From Ancylostoma caninum (taxonomy: Eukaryota; Nematoda; Chromadorea; Rhabditida; Ancylostomatidae), in assembly GCA_037903475.1 (NCBI GenBank), contig JBAJFG010000232.1, forward strand, positions 744,001-808,000: DNA of 64,000 bases, written 5' to 3'. Shown piece after piece: positions 46,830 through 59,290 of the stretch. A model generated the notes under the pieces. It ran no database searches and was not told the DNA's origin. It saw only the letters and a list, made by a program, of their open reading frames with translations. A program made the position numbers and the translations under genes. Numbering within the stretch: the first letter of the stretch is position 1; each line of letters begins with the position of its first letter.

Positions 46830-47390
46830 ATTTCCTTCTGCCTTATCTTGGCAGCAAGTTGCCGGTCCCCAAGCCTGTCGACAACTCGTCTCCACCCTTT
46901 TTCGCTGACAAGTTGCCGGCCGTGTAAACTTGTCGACAACTTGCCGTCACCCTTTCTCGCCGGCAAGTTGTTGGCTCCAAAATTTGCTGACAACTTGTTT
47001 TCGGCTTTATTTTTCTGTAGGCTTTTAAGGACAACTTTTAAGCCTTGTCAAAAATTTGCTTGGTGGTTGTATCGTATGTTACACGGGTGAGTGAACTAGC
47101 CTGCAACTTGCTTTGACTCTTCCTTGGTGACAAGTTGTTCGGCCGAAAGGTTGTCAACAAATTGCCAACCAGAAAGCTTGCTGGCAAGTTGTTCTTGTGA
47201 GAAAATAGTCTACAACTTGTTTCGGCTGTTCCTAGTTGACTGGTTGTTGAGAGAAGGGGTTACTGATGTCCTGTTTTTGGATGGTATGGTAACATCAAAC
47301 TTGTCGACAAAGATCTACTTGTTAAGAGCTGGTCTGCAAGTTGTTTTTGGGCGAAGGTGTCTGACAACTTGTTCCAGTGGATCTGAGTAG
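46830..47390. repeat. Second copy of the palindrome-rich CAAGTTGTCGACAACTTG repeat
   Basis: Dense alternation of gtcgacaactt, cggcaagttg and gctgacaactt words, as at 5587-6250; the segment 47200-47345 (acaacttgtttcggct ... acatcaaacttgtcgac) follows the same order as 6118-6245. Repeat-derived short frames cross it. Confidence 0.75.
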
Positions 47391-48129
47391 ATGGTCGAAG
47401 AGCAGGGTGTGTAGCCGTTGAAAAATGATAGGATGGTTAGCACTCTTTATCCGCCACATGGATAGCTCTTGGGAAAAAAATGTCCAGGAAGAAAAAAAGA
47501 GCAGCGACACAACTCCTATATCTTGCTTATGGCTGCATATGAAAGAACTCCTCCGGGGTTATGCAAAAGTAATGAAAATAAAAGATTCACCGGACTGGGG
47601 AAAAAGAATCTCAACCATTCGCATCCGATGAGGTGATGGAAAAAGTTCGGATGAAAATTTTCAAAAAAGCTCATATCGTGCGGAAAAGACATGAAAATTT
47701 CTATAACTGAACCGCAAGAAGAATATTTTTCGTAGAAGTCTAAGCGAAGAAGATTAGGATGGAGTGAATTAATTGAAAGGCCTACAGCTTAGTTCCCTTG
47801 CAGCTACGTATCTTCGACCAGTATCCAGTGGTTGACCGTGGAAGGAAAAAGGCAACGGTCACATGTCCATTCCAGCGTTCTTTGTCCAGTCTGCTACTCA
47901 GAATGATTTATCCATCTACATGATAACTCCATCCGTACTGACTCAAACGAGGTGACACTTATTGATTATGGAGTTGATACTGGATATTTATCAACTGGAT
48001 ATCAATCGGATAAATTTATCCAGCAAAGAAATGACTGGATACACATAGCCGCAGATAAACTTTTATTGCACAAGATTATGTCCAAACTAAACCAAAATAT
48101 CCTTTTAACTGCGTCTACCCAACTGGACC
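47391..48129. other. Stretch with no recognised gene
   Basis: Nothing identifiable beyond short frames. Confidence 0.4.
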
Positions 48130-48740
48130 CGGATGCATCATTGACATAACCCATAGTAAACTTGTTAACGTTCGCCAATTTACCCTTCACCATGCACCCA
48201 TCAACATGTTTACCCATATGTGACGTTGGATGTACCTAGCTGAGGCCGCATGCATCACTGAAGTTACCCAGGGTAAATGTGTCAACATGCTACACTGACT
48301 CACACAGCGTTAACATGGGCGTTGACACGTTAACCCTGGGTGACCTCACTGATGCATCCGACTCTTGGGCATGATTACCCAGGGGTATGGGCTCCTTCAA
48401 ATAACGTATGCTGGTCGTGGATAGAGAATACATGATATCCGGTGAGGAGTGAGCGAAATGACTTGGAATCGACGGTTGGAGCAGGATGCGTCAGGAAGAT
48501 TACCCAGGGTAAACGTGTTGACGCCCGTGTTGACAACGGGTAGAAGTGTTGATGACCGTGTTGACAAATGGTAAAATTGGCAAATGTTACCAAACTTACC
48601 CTGGGTGGTCCCAATGATGCATGCTGCTCCTGGACCTGAATAGATTACCCAGGGTAAACATGTTGACGCCTGTGTTGATAGTGGATAATGTTGGACGGTG
48701 TTAACAAATTCACGCCGAGTGACCCCAATTATGCGTGCGG
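48130..48740. repeat. Cluster of four ACCCAGGGT-family copies
   Basis: Copies at about 48140-48225 (partial), 48245-48357 (with both mirrored gcatcactga ends), 48485-48622 (expanded interior with a duplicated gttgac(a/g) section) and 48636-48735. The frames crossing this region are repeat-derived. Confidence 0.8.
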
Positions 48741-49339
48741 CTCCCTCCTGGAGACCGGAAGGATACTCCCTGGAAAATTTAGACCTTCTGGAGTGCATCC
48801 TGAAGGCGGATCCACAAAGTACATCCCCTTTTTCCGTCTCTTCCCACTTCCCCGTTTTAGTGTTCGAAGTAAAGCAAAAACTGTTGCAAACACGCTCAAC
48901 AACAAGCCATAGATTTTACGGCATGTCGCTCCTATTGTTTTGTTGCAAAACACGGCCGATGGCGAAAACATGATCTGCGCCGGGCACATTTCTTCAGCAA
49001 ATCTTCATATGTGAAGTTGATCCGGAAAGCAACGAATCAGAGAGTAGAAACGCTCGTTTTTTTTAGATCAAACATCTTTTTCCCCTGTTTCTTGTAGGTT
49101 TTTCTGGCAGCCAATGGAAATTGTCAACAGTGTTGGCAAAAAGTCAAATATGGGACAGTGGATGGCTTCTAGTCTTTTCATATTATATCATCGTAATGTG
49201 ATCCTGAAAGTCCTCGTTTGCTTTCTCCTTTTTCCGGGGTAGGGGGAGTGGGTAGGGTAAGTTAGGGAGTTTCTAGAAAGATGTGATTGTCAAACCCAAC
49301 AGACTCCTTAGGGTTAGAAGAGGCAGAACGTGAAAGTTG

Positions 49340-49720
49340 CTTTGCTAGCCGCATGCATAATTGAGATTATTTAAAGTAAACATAGTAATGTACCCATTTT
49401 TACCCTTTATTCGGTACCTTCCAACATGCTTACCCATATGTGGCGCAGTCTACACCCAGCAGATACCCATGGGTAATCGTACCTATGCAATAAGATTAGC
49501 CATCCTTCCAATGATGCTTGAGAATCCTGGTCTCGCCTACTCTCATGAATCCTAGCCATGGGACCTGATGCATCATTGAGATTACCCTAGGTCTCACCCA
49601 AGATTACCCCCTACCTAACCCTCACCAACACGTTTACCCATATGTGGCGCTGTCTACTCCCAGCCGCTACCCATGAGTATGATATTACCCAATCCTTCAA
49701 TTATGCATCGGGGCCGCAGA
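49340..49720. repeat. Two longer-form ACCCAGGGT-family copies
   Basis: Copies at about 49345-49520 and 49560-49715 share the order gcatcattgagattaccc, aacatg(c)ttacccatatgtggcgc, agtctac(a/t)cccagc, tacccatg(g/a)gta and ccttccaatgatgc. The reverse orientation of this long form is at 10318-10500. Confidence 0.75.
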
Positions 49721-50180
49721 ATTTTCCAGTAGTTTGGGTATAGGATGTGCCCTAATTGTAGCTACCTGTTACGAAAATACATTGAAGTCAATTCACCTCG
49801 CCTTCTTAAGGATTTTTCCTAGTCTTCCTATTAAATGAAGGACATGCCATCAGTGTCATCCAATTCCAGTATTCTGATCCTGTCCAAAGGGCGACGTACG
49901 CGGGACTTTGCAGGGCAGAGTCTCAATTGTAGGGCAGGGTCCAAAGAAGGTGCGATGGCTATTTTATAATTTTTGTGTCGCATTTTCCCAGTGATGACAG
50001 TTTTTTAAAATTTGTCTTCTCTCCTCATGATGCCGCTACACTACTGGATCAATACTATACTTCACAGTATTGTAATCACTTTAATGCATTTGAGAAATAC
50101 TACTCTTTTTTCCGCAATTTCCAGACATTTTTTGCTTTCATATCAACGAATAATGAACCATAAGTAAGAATACACATCGT

Positions 50181-50328
50181 CAAACATTTTTTTCGGAAGG
50201 ACCGCAGCAGAAAACCGGAAGAACCGACAGGTTTTTTTTCTTCCCAATCTTTTTATATCTGCGTCTTCGGCTTCTTAACCACATAAGCGCGATCTCTTTC
50301 TGCTGCGGTCCTTTCGACATTTTGTTTG
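50181..50328. mobile_element. 148 bp MITE-like foldback
   Basis: caaacatttttttcggaagg with accgcagcagaaa at the left is mirrored by tttctgctgcggtcctttcg with acattttgtttg at the right. The centre is non-coding. Confidence 0.75.
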
Positions 50329-50399
50329 AGTCAACAGTCGACCTGCGAATGCCTTGAAGAATCAAAACAAGAAACTTTCTCAGAGAAACTTCCTCACTC

Positions 50400-51670
50400 A
50401 CGTTCGCAATTCTTTATTTTCCTTGCTCTACCGAGAGCATAACAGAGCTTTCTTATGGAAAATCAAAATGATGACGGAGTTATGGCTCACAAGCCGGGTT
50501 GGTTTACAGCATTTTCCGGGCTTCCGTGGAGTTTCGGAAACATAAGATCCACATAAGATCTTCCTTGCCTTGCCATCCACAGCCTTCCACCTACCCATGA
50601 CCCCATAGGATTTTCATCCGTTTGTATTCTGTTCATTGTAACTTTCTTGTTCTGATTTTTCTGGTTTTTTATTTACTTATCAGAGAGTCTCTAATCTACT
50701 GCTCTAAATGCTGTTACACTTGGACTGGTAATAAATCATCATCTTAAGAGGTTTTTTTTTAGATCGCAGCAAAAATGAAACTAACACAGGCCCTTTTTTG
50801 GCTTTCTCACAGCTTTTTTTTTCTGAAAAATTTTCCGAGTGAATTTGCTGAGATCAATTCAAACAAAAATATTTTGAAAAAAGCAGATCAATAAGGTAAA
50901 ATTGTGAATGTAAGTTGGAAGTGTTGTGTTGCGAGCAATTTTTCCCACTTCTCTGTCACCATCGTTCAGTTTGTTTGTTTAACCTTTTCAAAACTGCTCT
51001 GACGCGAGTGAAAAACTTTCGAAGGTTCCGGGGACATGGTCTTCTCATCCTGGCGAACTTTTCGCAGGCATGAGGTGCAGTGACCCCTCTACATAACGAT
51101 TTGTTTGTTTATTTGTTTGTTTATTATCGTATTAAAGAATATTATGTTCTTGACGTAAGCACAGAACGCATTAGAAATTACGTATGTGAAGGGAAGAGCT
51201 AAGGACGACAAAATACTATGTTTTTATATAAATGTGAGCCTTAGAGAATTACTGGAAGAGCTGGACAAACTTCGTGCATAGAAATATTTTTAAAAAATGA
51301 AAATCAATATATAACGAACGCAAAAATCCCAATTCAAAAATCGTGGCCTAGCGCGCCATAGGGCGTCGGGCAACCCGGTGTAGCGCTGGAGCGCGAAATC
51401 TGTGGCGTTGATAAAAGAGTAGAATCCTAATCGGTTCGAAATTACTTCGTTAAATTAACGAAAAATTTCTGCGATGTGATATTTTTAGCTATATACATAT
51501 TTTCGAGTGCGAAATTCTGATAAGATAAGAAATCATTTCAAAACTCGAAACAACGTCTACAGTAAAAACCACGACAGCCCGTCTCAATTTTTCAAATAAA
51601 GTTCTACTTCTCCCCCCACCCCCCCCCGCCCTGCCAACTCAGAAAGGCCTGACAAATAAAGCCGGACAGA
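50400..51670. other. Stretch with no recognised gene
   Basis: AT-rich, with a tttgtttgtttatttg-type simple repeat near 51104. Confidence 0.4.
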
Positions 51671-51675
51671 TGTGT

Positions 51676-51935
51676 AGTGAGCGTCGATGGGGGTGGCTCT
51701 TCCACGGCCTCGAGAAGGACGCCGCGCAACCGCGCCGCGTGCGCCAGAATCGATATCGTCCGCCGCCGGAATGCTATTCCTAGGCGGTTTTCTTCGCGAT
51801 TTGGTGATCTTTTCCCATATCGAGTAGAAAAGCTGCTAGAAGTAGCATAACGGCAGCAGATGACATCGATTCCGGCGCGCGCGGCGCGGTTGCGCGGCGT
51901 TCTGCTTGAGGAGCCACCACTGTTGACGCTCAGTA
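51676..51935. mobile_element. Foldback element, GAGCGTCGA family, best copy
   Basis: gtgagcgtcgatgggggtgg with gacgccgcgcaaccgcgccg at the left is mirrored by cggcgcggttgcgcggcgt and ccaccactgttgacgctca at the right. The 112-codon minus frame over it is arm-derived. Related sequences are at 43701-43960 and 54919-55000. Confidence 0.8.
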
Positions 51936-53270
51936 TGCACATGGTTTGACCTTCTGGCCTTTAAATATCTCAAAATTCCCTTTTTCACTCTTTACCTGGG
52001 AATCTGTTGTAGAATGCGTGATGACAAGCGAATCCTGAAAATGTTGCCAACAATGAATTTTTCCAGAGAATCTGTCGTTTCTGAGTAATTTGGTGGGAAT
52101 GGCTGGAAGATTTATTTATTTATTTGTTCATTTATTTATTTATTTATATGAATACACCATAAGGTGTGCCATGAAAACATTACATCAAACGATTTCAGAA
52201 CAACAAAAAAGGCATTACTTTAGAAGTAAAATGACAGGTAAGACTCGTTAATATACGCGAAAAAAAAATCAATAATGGAAAACTCATTAAGATAACGGAG
52301 CATAGCTCCAATGAAAGTTAAAATTAGCATCTGACATAGAGTACACGTCGGAAACCCAACATTGCCACAAAGAATAGCACATTGAGATCCTGAAAAGCGT
52401 GGATTAGCTGCAGTTTTCGAGATCAAGGTCAGGTGTTATGAAAACAGTAAAGAAATAGAAAGAGCTGAAATAGCCATGGAACATTCAAGTGAAGCTCAAA
52501 ATAGTGGTATTAAAGGCGAATGGATAAACAAAATGGGATGATTGGTGATTCCCACGATTAGTGTACGTTTCCCAGAAAAAAAGGGGCTATTTTGGATTTT
52601 ATGGAGAACAGTGGAATTTTGAGGTCTTCCTGGCTCTGCCCTTTTGTCCCGAAAATTTTTCCGGAAGCGTTGGAACCGCTAATAAACACATTCCAAGCCC
52701 ACCACATCACAGCTGAGGCAGCAATTTTAAGCTAGAAAAAAGCGCGCCGCAACCCGTGCGCTCGCTCCGCCCACCTCGCAATGCGTGATCCAAATCATCA
52801 TGTCATCTTGCACAAGCCTCATAATTACAAGTTCTAGCTGTTCATCGCCCTCTCAAATGTGATGGCTTGTCTGACTGCATTTCCCGCGAGGCACACGCAC
52901 GTCATGTCATAGTTATACGCACTTGTCTGTAATTACAGAATGTGCTATCTATCACACGTGATTAAGCGGTCGACTACAAAAAATTGGCGTCAATTATGAA
53001 GGATAGTGCTTTCCTCACTCAATTGTTGGACATCTTACTTGATGCAATAAATAACTAAATAAGTGTAGCAGTATGGTAAATTCTGTAGACTATTTCTTTC
53101 AGGATTTTTCCATACAAAATTGACAGTTCCAAAAAACTGCGCCCAAATTGCAGCTTGCCCCGCCCACAGTTAATCTCTCCTGAAGCGATGATTAACAAAT
53201 CACTCGCACTATATGGCATCAAGTCGTGAAAATCTATAATTTTTCGTTGGAAAAAAGAACTCCAGTGGCC
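51936..53270. other. No recognised gene; (TTTA)n microsatellite at 52110-52147
   Basis: Apart from the tttatttatttatttg simple repeat I see nothing identifiable. Confidence 0.45.
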
Positions 53271-53274
53271 TTAG

Positions 53275-53860
53275 TGGGATTTCGTGACGCAACCGCGTCG
53301 CAGCCGCTCGCACCCGGAGGCAGCCGCTCGCTCGAAGCGCAATAAACGTGTAGGGATATTGCACTCAAATGTATCTGTGCAAACCCACCTCAAAGGAGCA
53401 ACCACATGGCTTTAAGTGCACATTAGCACTTTTATGTGTGTATTTGCCATGGATACCAGTTTTTCTGTCGAAAAAGGGACGTCAGCCTCCCGAATCCTGG
53501 ATTTTTGATTGGCACACTTATTTCAGGATTCTGTCCGAGTGTTAATTTTGTTTTAAATAATAAACGTATGAGAAAACAAGAACAAACAGTTAAAATTACA
53601 GGGTATGTGTTGGTTTCTGTCACCTTTTTCAAGTTGGAGATGTAAAAAACGGGTAGCACCAGGATATTTATTCAGTTTTGGCGTTTTTATTACTACGATT
53701 ACAATTTCAATGACTTTCTAACGTTTTAATTACATGAGGTATTTACTAGCAAGAAAAAACAAGGAGTTTCGGGAATTTGCGACGCGACCGCGCCGCATCC
53801 GCTCGCATCACGCGACGCGGCCGCCCGCTCAAAGTGCAATAAACCTGGTAGAGGCTTTAT
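53275..53860. repeat. Pair of GC-rich direct repeats about 490 bp apart
   Basis: gacgcaaccgcgtcgcagcc ... cgctcgaagcgcaataaacg at 53285-53347 resembles gacgcgaccgcgccgcatcc ... cgctcaaagtgcaataaacc at 53780-53846. They may be ends or copies of one element. Confidence 0.6.
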
Positions 53861-54057
53861 ACGTACATTTATATAACAAACACAGACAATAAACCATCCT
53901 ACGGGTGGAGGTACAATCCTAGGTCCTCAAGAAATCGAAGTCTGGATTTATTATGTCGCTTCTGGATCAGTGTTGTGCATTATATCCAACGAATTTACGC
54001 TTAACGCCCTGTTTTGAAGTCACACGTGTCCTCAGCTCCCACGAAATCAGCTGATCT

Positions 54058-54441
54058 TCAGGCGGTCTCGCAAAATCCACAATCAAGACATGTCTGCAGC
54101 GCACTGGCGTTGTTCCTCAAATCGTTGAAGAGTGCCTGCTGATGGTTCTGGAACATTTCGTAGCAGACTGCGGCCAGGAGCGGCGATTTTATCCTATCCA
54201 GACGACATGTCCGGTTAAAATAATCGTCAAGCTGTTGATTTGTGGCGTTCACGATGTCGTCACCAAAGTAGTCCTCGGCACTGTACACCACATTCTGGGA
54301 AAAAATAGCCTTTTCCTGGTGGAAAATTGGGAAAAATTAACGAAAAGGGAAACTCACAATGCACCAGAGACATTCCATGTCATAGTTCTGTGGTGATGAT
54401 TTCGGGACCAACACCACTAAAACGAGGACTACGCCGAACAT
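54058..54441 (-). CDS. Saposin-like secreted protein 1, 106 aa, two exons
   Basis: Exon 1 is 54358-54441 and exon 2 is 54058-54294, with donor ATT|GTGAGT and acceptor CCCAG, phase 0. The protein has a short hydrophobic signal peptide (FGVVLVLVVLV), then C24-x2-C27 just before the intron, C58, C72 and a C-terminal C97-x2-C100-x2-C103, followed by ETA. Saposin-B-type domains are disulphide-held helical bundles that interact with lipids or membranes. The cysteine spacing from the second Cys onward (31, 14, 25) is identical to the gene at 56173. A potential Asn glycosylation site is NAT (44-46). A minus-strand AATAAA is at 53947-53952, 106 nt past the stop. No operon partner is seen; the assignment to the saposin-like superfamily rests on Cys pattern, size and signal peptide. 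Confidence 0.75.
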
Positions 54442-54639
54442 TCGAGAAATCCGAGAAATTGCTGGGAATCGCTGATAATATAGCAGTATTCTGGATGTGT
54501 TTACCTTGCAAAGTGCTGGCTCGTACAGCATTGTTCCAGATACGATGCGCTCGTATAAACAAACTCATCAACAATTCGGGCTAGACGAGAGTTGTGATAG
54601 AGTTTTCTGGAAAAATTCGAGGGCAAATACAGACAGGGG

Positions 54640-54648
54640 GGGGGGGTG
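54640..54648. repeat. G homopolymer
   Basis: Run of nine G in a non-coding stretch; similar runs occur near 5257, 23860, 28379 (C), 30401 (C), 42388 (C), 51610 (C) and 57345. Confidence 0.8.
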
Positions 54649-54918
54649 CCATAACAATAGAACAAATAAGATGACTCATAGAATTCATAGATTAGGGTAA
54701 AATGAGAGCATGAAAGAAAGGAAGGAAAGAAACAGAAGGGCAGTGGGGTAAGAAGAATTTTTAGCTATACATGGACAACCTTACAAAAATTCCTTCAAGA
54801 AACTATTGAAATGGAGTCCGAACCCGGATATATGAAGCTAAGGAGTCAATTTGGCCTGATAAGACTGCTGAAGTCTTTCTCCCGTTACAGAAAACCAAAA
54901 TTTGTGCAGGACCTCCCC

Positions 54919-55000
54919 AGTGAGCGTCGGTGAAGCTGCGTTTTCAGCGGACTTGAGAAGGACGCGACGCAACCGCGCCGCTCTCGATGGAATTGTCGTC
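54919..55000. mobile_element. Single end of the GAGCGTCGA foldback family
   Basis: gtgagcgtcggtgaagctgc and gacgcgacgcaaccgcgccg match the left arm of the 51676-51935 element; no matching right arm was found downstream, so it is a truncated copy. Confidence 0.6.
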
Positions 55001-55492
55001 GTTGCAGCAAATCAAAGTGTTTTTATAGTATTTTTGGCCTATCTGATGTTTTCTCCGTTCTTTGAGTGTTTCAAGGACTTCCTACAAGATGAAAGGTCCA
55101 ATCCGGTGCGCAGGCAGTATTACCGTAATTTCTAAATGAAATGATTCCAAACTACGCTCTCCAAATTCAAAATTGGCACTGATAGGTGGCTTGAGGTTTG
55201 CTAGAGCCTGATCACCTAGTTTATTAGTTTATTACCTTTGATGCAGTTATGTATAAACTACATTTTGTATTACGCCCGAAAATTACGGTAAGAACGTTTG
55301 CCCACCGGATTGAACTTTCTATTTTGTCATCTTTCTAGTGCCCACTTCTGCTGTTTTTTTTTCCTGTTTATATTTGGAGACGACATTTGTAGTGAAGAAG
55401 CTTCATTTGTGGGTGTTTCATTCCAGTTTTTAGCCTGGATATTTTGTAATTTAATATTACTTAGGCAAGAAATGTTATTTTGCGGGTAAATT

Positions 55493-55639
55493 CAAACGGC
55501 CAGGTGAATGCGGACCAGTGCCGCGTCGCGGCAGCGTTGGATATAGAGTGGTGAAAGCATTATCGATCGGGAAGTGCAACAGACAGCCAGAGTGCCACGC
55601 CGTGCCACGTCACTGGTCCGTATTCACCTGGTCGTTTGG
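55493..55639. mobile_element. 147 bp MITE with 28 bp inverted repeats
   Basis: caaacggccaggtgaatgcgg with accagtg at the left is mirrored by cactggtccgtattcacctg and gtcgtttgg at the right with about two mismatches. Directly downstream is an AT-rich tract. Confidence 0.8.
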
Positions 55640-55654
55640 AGTTCCTTGTATTTG

Positions 55655-55792
55655 AATAAAATATAATAACATAAAATATAAATAAAATATATATATAAAA
55701 AAATATAATACATACAAAAAATATAAAATATAAAAATAAAATACGATAACATAATAGTATATAAAACATAATAAATATAATAACTCTCATTC
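55655..55792. repeat. AT-rich simple sequence
   Basis: Long series of aaaatataataa / aaatataaaa units. The hydrophobic minus-strand frame across it is a low-complexity artefact. Confidence 0.85.
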
Positions 55793-56172
55793 TTTATTCC
55801 GTGCAAATCTTTCTTTTTTTTTACCGCTGAACTAATTTATAATGAACTCAACATAATAAAGCTCGATTAACCCGGGTTTTTAATCGTTACCCCTGCAAAA
55901 GGTTGGCTATGTACAGGAATTTCCTGGAAGCACGCGCATGGCACATGCCACTCGTCACTGTTCAAACATTTGCTTTCCGTTTTCAGCAGATTCCTGACTG
56001 TTGTCCTGGTATCAGCCTGTGATCGCCCACCCATAGTGCTCTGTCCCAGCACAGTGGTAGTTAAATTTGTTTGTGCAACGGGTCATTTTGTCGTTTGCTC
56101 GTATTTATCAAGTACAACACGCTGCTTTTGCCCATAAAAAGCAATGTCCAGAGGACAACTGTCACTGGTGCG

Positions 56173-56560
56173 ATGCGATTCCTGCTAACTACGGTCTCGT
56201 TTACTCTTCTGGCTCTGTCATCAGCTCAGAAAGGTGGAATGATGTGCAGTTTTTGTATGGTAAGCATATCACCCGTTTCAATACCCTGTGAACCTTTAAA
56301 ATTATTGTCTCAATAATTTTTTTTCCATTCAGACCATCGTGGCGAACACCCAAGATGCCTACGGCCCCGCCATCGTGAATACCACTGACCTCGAACTGCT
56401 GCGGTACTTCCGGAAGGAATGTCCACGCTACGCTGTGAAATCCACGATGTTGGCTGGAGAATGTGAATACCTCGTCAGTGAACATCCCCTGGTCTTCTTC
56501 CGAGATCTGCGACATGGTAAATCACCCTTGGATACGTGCACGGACTGCGAATCTTGCTAG
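56173..56560 (+). CDS. Saposin-like secreted protein 2, 104 aa, two exons
   Basis: Exon 1 is 56173-56259 (MRFLLTTVSFTLLALSSAQK, a clear signal peptide, then CSFCM) and exon 2 is 56333-56560, joined by ATG|GTAAGC and ATTCAG in phase 0 across a 73 bp intron. Cysteines sit at 25, 28, 59, 73, 98, 101 and 104, ending the protein in CTDCESC. Size, secretion signal and Cys pattern point to the saposin-like family (secreted, lipid/membrane-interacting). The start was chosen because it puts the signal peptide at the N-terminus; the frame is open further upstream. AATAAA at 56653-56658 is a plausible poly(A) signal. It is the closest relative of the gene at 54058 and transcribed in the opposite direction. 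Confidence 0.8.
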
Positions 56561-56579
56561 TTAGAAACTCCAAATCTCG

Positions 56580-57110
56580 ATCTTATGACAAGGATGCGTA
56601 TTGATTGGTGCCGTTTTTTAAAATTCTTACTCTTACATATTCCACTTAGTGTAATAAATTTTACGGATTTCATCTTAGAGATGCAATTAGAGGGGAGAAA
56701 TCTTAAGCAGAAAGATAATTCCCGCCAAAATGCAGGATATCTATTGCGGAGCAACGCTCTGCCAAGGAATGCGGAAATCAATCAATATCACCAACAAATC
56801 GATATCTGCGCACGCGACCGCGCGCGCGGCCAGCACTAGGACAACGCAGTGTTACTGAAACAGATACACATTCACAAAAAATGAAAGGAGAAAGAAAAAC
56901 AAACAAGGTTTCCTCAGAATTTTGAGCCTGTACACTGCCTGAACTTCTTGCTGCTCTCCATAAATACTGCACTCCTTACCATGTTCTATTCCTCTCTGGC
57001 CTCTCTGCAGCAGTCCTCCCTATTGAAACGGACTATGTGTACTATTCAATATTCATGGTCTTGATTTATAATGTATTTTTTCTACTATGTGTACCTGATT
57101 AGCACTAAAT
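56580..57110. other. Stretch with no recognised gene
   Basis: 3' flank of the saposin-like gene; nothing further identified. Confidence 0.4.
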
Positions 57111-57111
57111 A

Positions 57112-57356
57112 CCAGTGACGGAGGCAGAAAGTGGGCAGGGGGGGGGCGTGGTAAAAGTGGGGTCTCCGCCGTTTTGGGGACCCAGATGGGAAATAAAATT
57201 AATAAAAATATTACTTATAATAATAAATAATTAATAAAAATTACACTAAAAAGAATAATAAAAACGAACAATCAAAAATAAACTAATACAAGGTTCTTAT
57301 TTGTATTGTAAAGTAATTCCAAAAATTTGGCGACCCATTCTCGGGGGGGGGGGGGG
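57112..57356. repeat. Dispersed repeat, copy 2 (partner at 23820-24070)
   Basis: gacggaggcagaaagtgggc, G-run, aagtggggtctccgccg, ttggggacccagatggg, AT-rich section, aaaaataaactaatacaagg and a final gacccattctcggggg match copy 1 in order. Confidence 0.75.
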
Positions 57357-58480
57357 CTGCGTCTGCAATTGCTAAATACATGTGTATGACAGCTTTGCTT
57401 ACTTACTGTAGTGGATCAGCCCTGTAGGCGCGGTAGGTCACATGGGGCCTGATCGTCTCAAGACCCAATACCGTAGCCCCGTATGACCCCGCTCCTTAAA
57501 GGGCCCAGAATAGCATCACCTTTTTTACTCTCACTTCGTCTCTACCCCGTGCGTCTCTACCCCGGGTACTATTTTGTTCTGTTGTGTTTTTTTCTACTCT
57601 CTCTACCCACTAAAGGAGACATCTCCCAAGTCGATTTAGTGGAGAGGATCCGTTGGTGACGGAAAAAGAAAGGAATCGAGGAGCCAAGCTAAGAGTAGAA
57701 GCTTCAAACTACTCCTTTCTGGAGGGTCAGAGTCTCTTTGCCTGTTTCTTATCTGAGTATCCTTGCTTGTCGGTGTATTTGTATGTACGTCCCCTCACAA
57801 GCAAAGGAGTAACAACTCCTGACCCCCGGTTGGAAGTATTATAGGTAGGACGGGGGCGGAACCTCGAAGTTTCACGTCATTTGAGCTACTCATAGAATTT
57901 CCGCTGAACTTTTACTGTCCGTCCCCTTGTCATTACACCTACTTCAACAACTGGAGAAGTAAATAAATAAAATGGTTAAAATAATAAAATTCACAGTAAT
58001 CTCAGCCTTCACCCTTTCTTTCTCCACCACTTTACCCTCGCGTCTGGGGCGACAGCCAGTCTCAAGTATAAACGGTGTAGCTCCCTCTCAAACCATGGAA
58101 TGTGCTGATGTGCCTATGACGTAGCAACGTGCGTTATCAGGAAGAAAACGACCGGAACCCGCTTCACGGTGGAAGAGCGTTGATCTGTTAAGAGCTGGTT
58201 AGGGTAAGTCAGTCAGTTCAGGCCTGACGACGATTAGCCACCCACCAATCCTGGTTAAAGGGGCGGAGCCTGGCCGATGTTCCCTACATCATATGACCAG
58301 CAGTGGTTAAAGTGAAGTAAAACTATCCGCTAATAGACAAACTAGCCGTGTTTATACTCCCCTGGTGCCAGCCTATGTGAGCCTATTCACTCACTGGCCC
58401 TCTTCCACCCCTCCCTCCGCCTTGCTCCCCCTTTAAACATTATTTGAGACTTTTAATGGAGTTTGTCAGCTACTTCCGTG
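57357..58480. other. Stretch with no recognised gene
   Basis: GC-moderate DNA with repeated ctctacccc(g/a) phrases near 57540-57610 and a ctggttaaaggggcggagcc phrase near 58250. No protein family recognised. Confidence 0.4.
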
Positions 58481-58482
58481 TC

Positions 58483-58960
58483 ACTGTCTAACCTCAGAAT
58501 CATTTTTGAGATGTTCATGTGAGAGAAATATCCAGTAACTGCTGATCACAACGGTATATGTGATTCCGTAAAAAAATTGTCAAAAATCCGTCTTCACCCC
58601 CCACTCTTAAGGAGACTGTGGGCGGAGCCGACGCGAATATTCAAGGTTTTCACCTCACATATATCCCTTTGCTCATCACGCATGAAGCGCAGTTTCTGTT
58701 CCGATATGCTGTGGATGGGAAACTCCATCGAGAATTGCGAACTTTCCCAGACGGTTCTCCCCTGGGAGTGAATTATTCAGACAGTGCCTTGGCCCCGCCC
58801 GTCGGCTCCGCCCACAATCTCCTCAGCAATTGGGTCTTGAAAACGGGGTTTTCGGCAGTTTTCACAGAATCACATATATCATTGTGATCAGCAGCTACTG
58901 GAGATTCTAATAACATGAAAATCTGAAAAACGATTCTGAGGTGGGACGATGCCTTTAACC
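58483..58960. mobile_element. 480 bp foldback element, family F, copy 1
   Basis: Outer arms cctcagaatcattttt / aaacgattctgaggtggg, then tatatgtgattc / gaatcacatata, and inner gtgggcggagccgac / gtcggctccgcccac form a long interrupted inverted repeat. The two short frames inside are arm-derived. Confidence 0.85.
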
Positions 58961-59290
58961 TTCTGAGTTCCTGATCTAATCAAGAAGTCGAAGGTGTTAG
59001 TGAATCAGTGTTCTTGGCGTCGAAGTTATCGCTTGCAGGCTTTAATTATGTTAGGCTTATCAGTCGATTACGTCGCTATGCTCCAAAGCTTGCCGCCGCC
59101 GCTGCTTCTTCTCTTGGTCACACCCTTTTCCTCCACTGACACCAAGAGAGAAAAAAGTCATTCAATTCCCATTTTTTTTTCGTGTGACATTTTTCTGGAA
59201 GATTAGGTTTCCTTGATGTCTATACTGTCTAATTTGTATTCTTTTGGCGCTAGACCATATTAGAAACCCCAGAAACTCTGATTTTTTCGC

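Noticed and set aside
48397..48798. 133-codon minus frame
   Set aside because: Covers several ACCCAGGGT foldback copies and is repeat-derived.
51604..51942. 112-codon minus frame
   Set aside because: Lies wholly over the GAGCGTCGA foldback arms.
55560..55806. Tyr/Ile/Phe-rich minus frames resembling membrane segments
   Set aside because: They translate an AT-rich simple repeat.
55867..56052. Minus frame with Cys pair, considered as a terminal exon
   Set aside because: No good donor/acceptor chain and no family; composition alone is not enough.
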